Assembly: GCA_002328485.1 (NCBI GenBank)
Contig: DCUF01000038.1
Coordinates: 1-15,624, forward strand
Direction of reading: 5' to 3'
DNA: 15,624 bases
Source of the DNA: Deltaproteobacteria bacterium UBA2221
GTDB lineage: Bacteria > Desulfobacterota > Syntrophorhabdia > Syntrophorhabdales > WCHB1-27
A program made the translations under genes and the position numbers. Below the pieces are notes generated by a model. It was not told where the DNA came from. It worked only from the letters and a program-made list of their open reading frames with translations, and searched no databases. This document shows, one piece after another, positions 14,232 to 15,624 of the stretch (its first letter is position 1; each line of letters starts with the position of its first letter).

Positions 14232-14247
14232 GGGCGTATGTCGACGG

Positions 14248-14267
14248 GAGCAGCCTGTTACCTGCTC
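14248..14267. repeat. Short hairpin upstream of prxU
   Basis: GAGCAG and CTGCTC form a 6-bp stem with an 8-base loop. There is no T-run on either side, so a terminator role is unlikely. Confidence 0.35.
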
Positions 14268-14299
14268 AGCGGCATTTGATACCGAAGGTGATCAGCTTT

Positions 14300-14379
14300 G
14301 AGGTAAGATGGCTCATTGTGTCGAAGAACCCTATGCACCGTTCGTACGCCCTTTACCATGGAAGCGGCTGTCTTACCTC
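14300..14379. repeat. Widely spaced inverted repeat between NifX copy 2 and prxU
   Basis: GAGGTAAGA (14300-14308) and TCTTACCTC (14371-14379) are perfect 9-bp complements. With G-U pairs the RNA stem extends to about 14 pairs on the plus strand, enclosing roughly 50 bases. It is not a tRNA, as the arm order does not fit. No gene was found in 14157-14437; this repeat, a short hairpin and a weak promoter are all I see. Confidence 0.45.
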
Positions 14380-14437
14380 CATCGATCGGTCTTTTTCAGT
14401 GACTGTCGCACACAAATCAACCGGATAAAATGGGCCG

Positions 14438-14842
14438 TTAACCGATGTTGCTCCCCCCTCCCCGCCGTCCCTTTAGACCGCATCGTCCCCTCCAACACCC
14501 AGGCCCCCTGAGTCCGGGCATCTGAAACCTTGAATCCTCCAGTGATCCGTTGAGAAAGGCAGAAAGCACATCTTCGACGGCTCCGCAGACAGCGCCGATG
14601 ACTTTGATGCCTTTCGAGGATAGCGCCATTTCATATGGTCTTGAAATTGCGCCACAAACCACCACGTCAATTTCAAGATCCTTCAGTTTTTGGGCCCTGA
14701 GAAAAGGATCGGTGGGCTCAAGGGTTACCTCTCGCCGAACCTCGCCCTGGCTATCCGTGACCGAGACCGAGAGAAGGTTACGCGCCACGTCGAATACAGG
14801 CGAGACATATCCGAGGTGGTGGGTTATTCCTACCTTTGCCAT
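14438..14842 (-). CDS. NifX/ORP-type domain protein, copy 2
   Basis: The 134-residue protein matches copy 1 nearly throughout (MAKVGITHHLGYVSPVFDVA, DPFLRAQKLKDLEIDVVVCG, VCGAVEDVLSAF), with a longer basic tail holding extra Cys (GCWRGRCGLKGRRGG). I chose ATG 14842 rather than ATG 14854 because the distance from the -24 box to this ATG is then 30 bp, the same as for copy 1, and MAKVGIT aligns with MKRVGIT. It is divergent from the sigma-54 activator at 15030. An orphan NifX gene next to its own activator, plus a second copy next to a radical SAM gene, suggests two cofactor carriers under one control. Bound metal unknown. Confidence 0.88.
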   Translation of the reverse strand: MAKVGITHHLGYVSPVFDVARNLLSVSVTDSQGEVRREVTLEPTDPFLRAQKLKDLEIDVVVCGAISRPYEMALSSKGIKVIGAVCGAVEDVLSAFLNGSLEDSRFQMPGLRGPGCWRGRCGLKGRRGGGSNIG

Positions 14843-14856
14843 CCTGATCAGCATTC

Positions 14857-14872
14857 ATCAAGAAATGTGCCA
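14857..14872 (-). promoter_or_regulatory. Sigma-54 promoter of NifX copy 2
   Basis: TGGCACATTTCTTGAT on the minus strand is TGGCAC-N5-TTG with A at -12. The predicted start of transcription is near 14846, again four bases before the chosen ATG. Confidence 0.72.
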
Positions 14873-14973
14873 GCGCAACAAATGGGGCTAAATCCTCATA
14901 AATACTTACTAACAGACATCAGAGGACGATTATGCGCGATGCGGTTATGCATTGTTATCGGTCTACATACCGT

Positions 14974-14985
14974 TGCATAGTGCAT
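14974..14985. promoter_or_regulatory. Candidate activator site (UAS) for NifX copy 2
   Basis: The minus strand reads ATGCACTATGCAA, fitting ATGCA-N2-R-TGCA-R. Its centre is about 107 bp upstream of the -24 box at 14872 and 10 bp upstream of the -35 box of the activator gene, so it could serve activation of one gene and feedback on the other. Confidence 0.5.
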
Positions 14986-14994
14986 GATTTAAAA

Positions 14995-15023
14995 TTGACC
15001 TATCGCTGGGGAGAAGCTATAAT
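14995..15023 (+). promoter_or_regulatory. Sigma-70 promoter of the activator gene, leaderless
   Basis: TTGACC (14995-15000) and a perfect TATAAT (15018-15023) are 17 bp apart. The expected start of transcription falls on or next to A15030, the first base of the ATG. Confidence 0.68.
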
Positions 15024-15029
15024 CAAGAT

Positions 15030-15624
15030 ATGGACCGCTCAAACACCACGGATATTATCCTCGACTCTATAAACGAAGGTGTGTTTACGGTTGACGCAGA
15101 TTGGCGGATCACCTCCTTCAATGCAGCCGCCGAGAAGATCACGGGCGTGGCACGACATGAGGCCATCGGTCGACGCTGTTTTGAGGTTTTTCACGCCAAT
15201 ATCTGTGAGAATGCATGCGCCCTCAAACGGACTATGTCCGATCGCAAACCTATTTTCAATGCAACGGCCCACATCGTCAACTGCGGTGGGCAACGTCTGC
15301 CGATACGCATCTCCACTGCCCTCCTCAAGGACGACCAGGACCAGGTAATCGGCGGCGTGGAGACCTTTCAAGACCTGAGCCAGGTCGAGCAATTAAAAAA
15401 AGAGCTCCGTGCCCGATACAGTTTTCAGGACATTATAGGGCGGAGCCCAGCCATGGTACGCCTGTTTGAGCTCCTCCCAAGGATAGCCGAGAGCAACAGC
15501 ACCGTACTCCTTGAAGGTGCGAGCGGGACGGGAAAGGAGTTGTTCGCCAGGGCCATACACAACCTGTCACCCAGGAAACACAAGCGATTCGTGGTGACGA
15601 ACTGCGGCGCCCTCCCCGACACCC
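15030..15624 (+). CDS. PAS-domain sigma-54-dependent activator, C-terminus cut by window edge
   Basis: The first 198 codons are inside the window. Residues 8-120 form a PAS domain (ILDSINEGVFTVDADWRITS, AAAEKITGVARHEAIG) with three Cys, C50, C59 and C63 (CFEVFHANICENACAL), which could sense redox state or bind a cluster. A linker leads to the AAA+ domain from about residue 145: IIGRSPAM, STVLLEGASGTGKELFAR with Walker A, and the start of FVVTNCGALPDT. The sigma-54 contact loop (GAFTGA) and the Fis-type HTH lie beyond the edge. In Desulfovibrio the ORP operons are controlled by sigma-54 and an activator encoded among them, and this protein is the likely counterpart. There is no Shine-Dalgarno sequence at usable distance before ATG 15030. 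Confidence 0.93.
   Translation, partial: MDRSNTTDIILDSINEGVFTVDADWRITSFNAAAEKITGVARHEAIGRRCFEVFHANICENACALKRTMSDRKPIFNATAHIVNCGGQRLPIRISTALLKDDQDQVIGGVETFQDLSQVEQLKKELRARYSFQDIIGRSPAMVRLFELLPRIAESNSTVLLEGASGTGKELFARAIHNLSPRKHKRFVVTNCGALPDT

Noticed and set aside
14300..14380. tRNA or tRNA-Sec gene suggested by the closing stem
   Set aside because: No D, anticodon and T arms in the right order; the only TTCG-like loop is about 30 bases away from the 3' arm.
1..15624. Insertion sequences, CRISPR arrays, phage genes
   Set aside because: I saw no transposase or integrase motifs, no regular spacer-repeat pattern and no structural phage genes.

Overview
The window reads as a chromosomal piece of a strictly anaerobic, selenium-using bacterium, most likely a Desulfobacterota (deltaproteobacterial) sulfate reducer or syntroph. 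The reasons are a locus resembling the 'orange protein' (ORP) system described in Desulfovibrio, a heterodisulfide-reductase-like CCG protein, a sigma-54 activator, a YedE/YedF selenium pair and a selenocysteine peroxiredoxin. This is inferred from gene content only; there is no rRNA or other phylogenetic marker.

Positions 1-8949 hold a dense minus-strand cluster. In transcription order it encodes an ORP/NifX-type protein (8590-8949), a small zinc-ribbon protein, two MinD-type ATPases with inserted ferredoxin domains, an Mrp ATPase fused to a NifX-type domain, a DUF364-type protein, an IscU-type scaffold, a MoaD/ThiS-like protein, a second small zinc-ribbon protein and a cation diffusion facilitator fused to a NifX-type domain. 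A decayed plus-strand DUF89-type gene (about 1620-1970) follows, then another NifX-type gene (1049-1441) and a radical SAM gene running off the left edge; the radical SAM gene is open to base 1. Five NifX-type domains lie in 15.6 kb, counting the one at 14438-14842. The proteins look like a maturation and carrier set for an Fe-S or hetero-metal cofactor.

Positions 9416-10775 carry the plus-strand selenium genes yedE and yedF. A long hairpin separates them from a convergent HdrD-like Fe-S oxidoreductase (10919-12019). Divergent from that is a DtxR-family regulator with a candidate operator over its own promoter, followed by a J-domain protein. The peroxiredoxin at 13440-14156 (minus) has an in-frame TGA exactly at the peroxidatic position, followed by a SECIS-like hairpin. 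I read it as one selenoprotein gene, PrxU, not as two fragments.

At the right end a NifX-type gene (14438-14842, minus) is divergent from a PAS-containing sigma-54 activator (15030 to the edge, plus). All three free-standing NifX-type genes have a TGGCAC-N5-TTG sigma-54-type promoter on the minus strand. About 70-110 bp farther upstream each has the same ATGCA-N2-R-TGCA dyad. I infer a local regulon run by the activator at 15030. The activator and two of the NifX genes also have promoters so close to the start codon that their mRNAs would be leaderless or nearly so.
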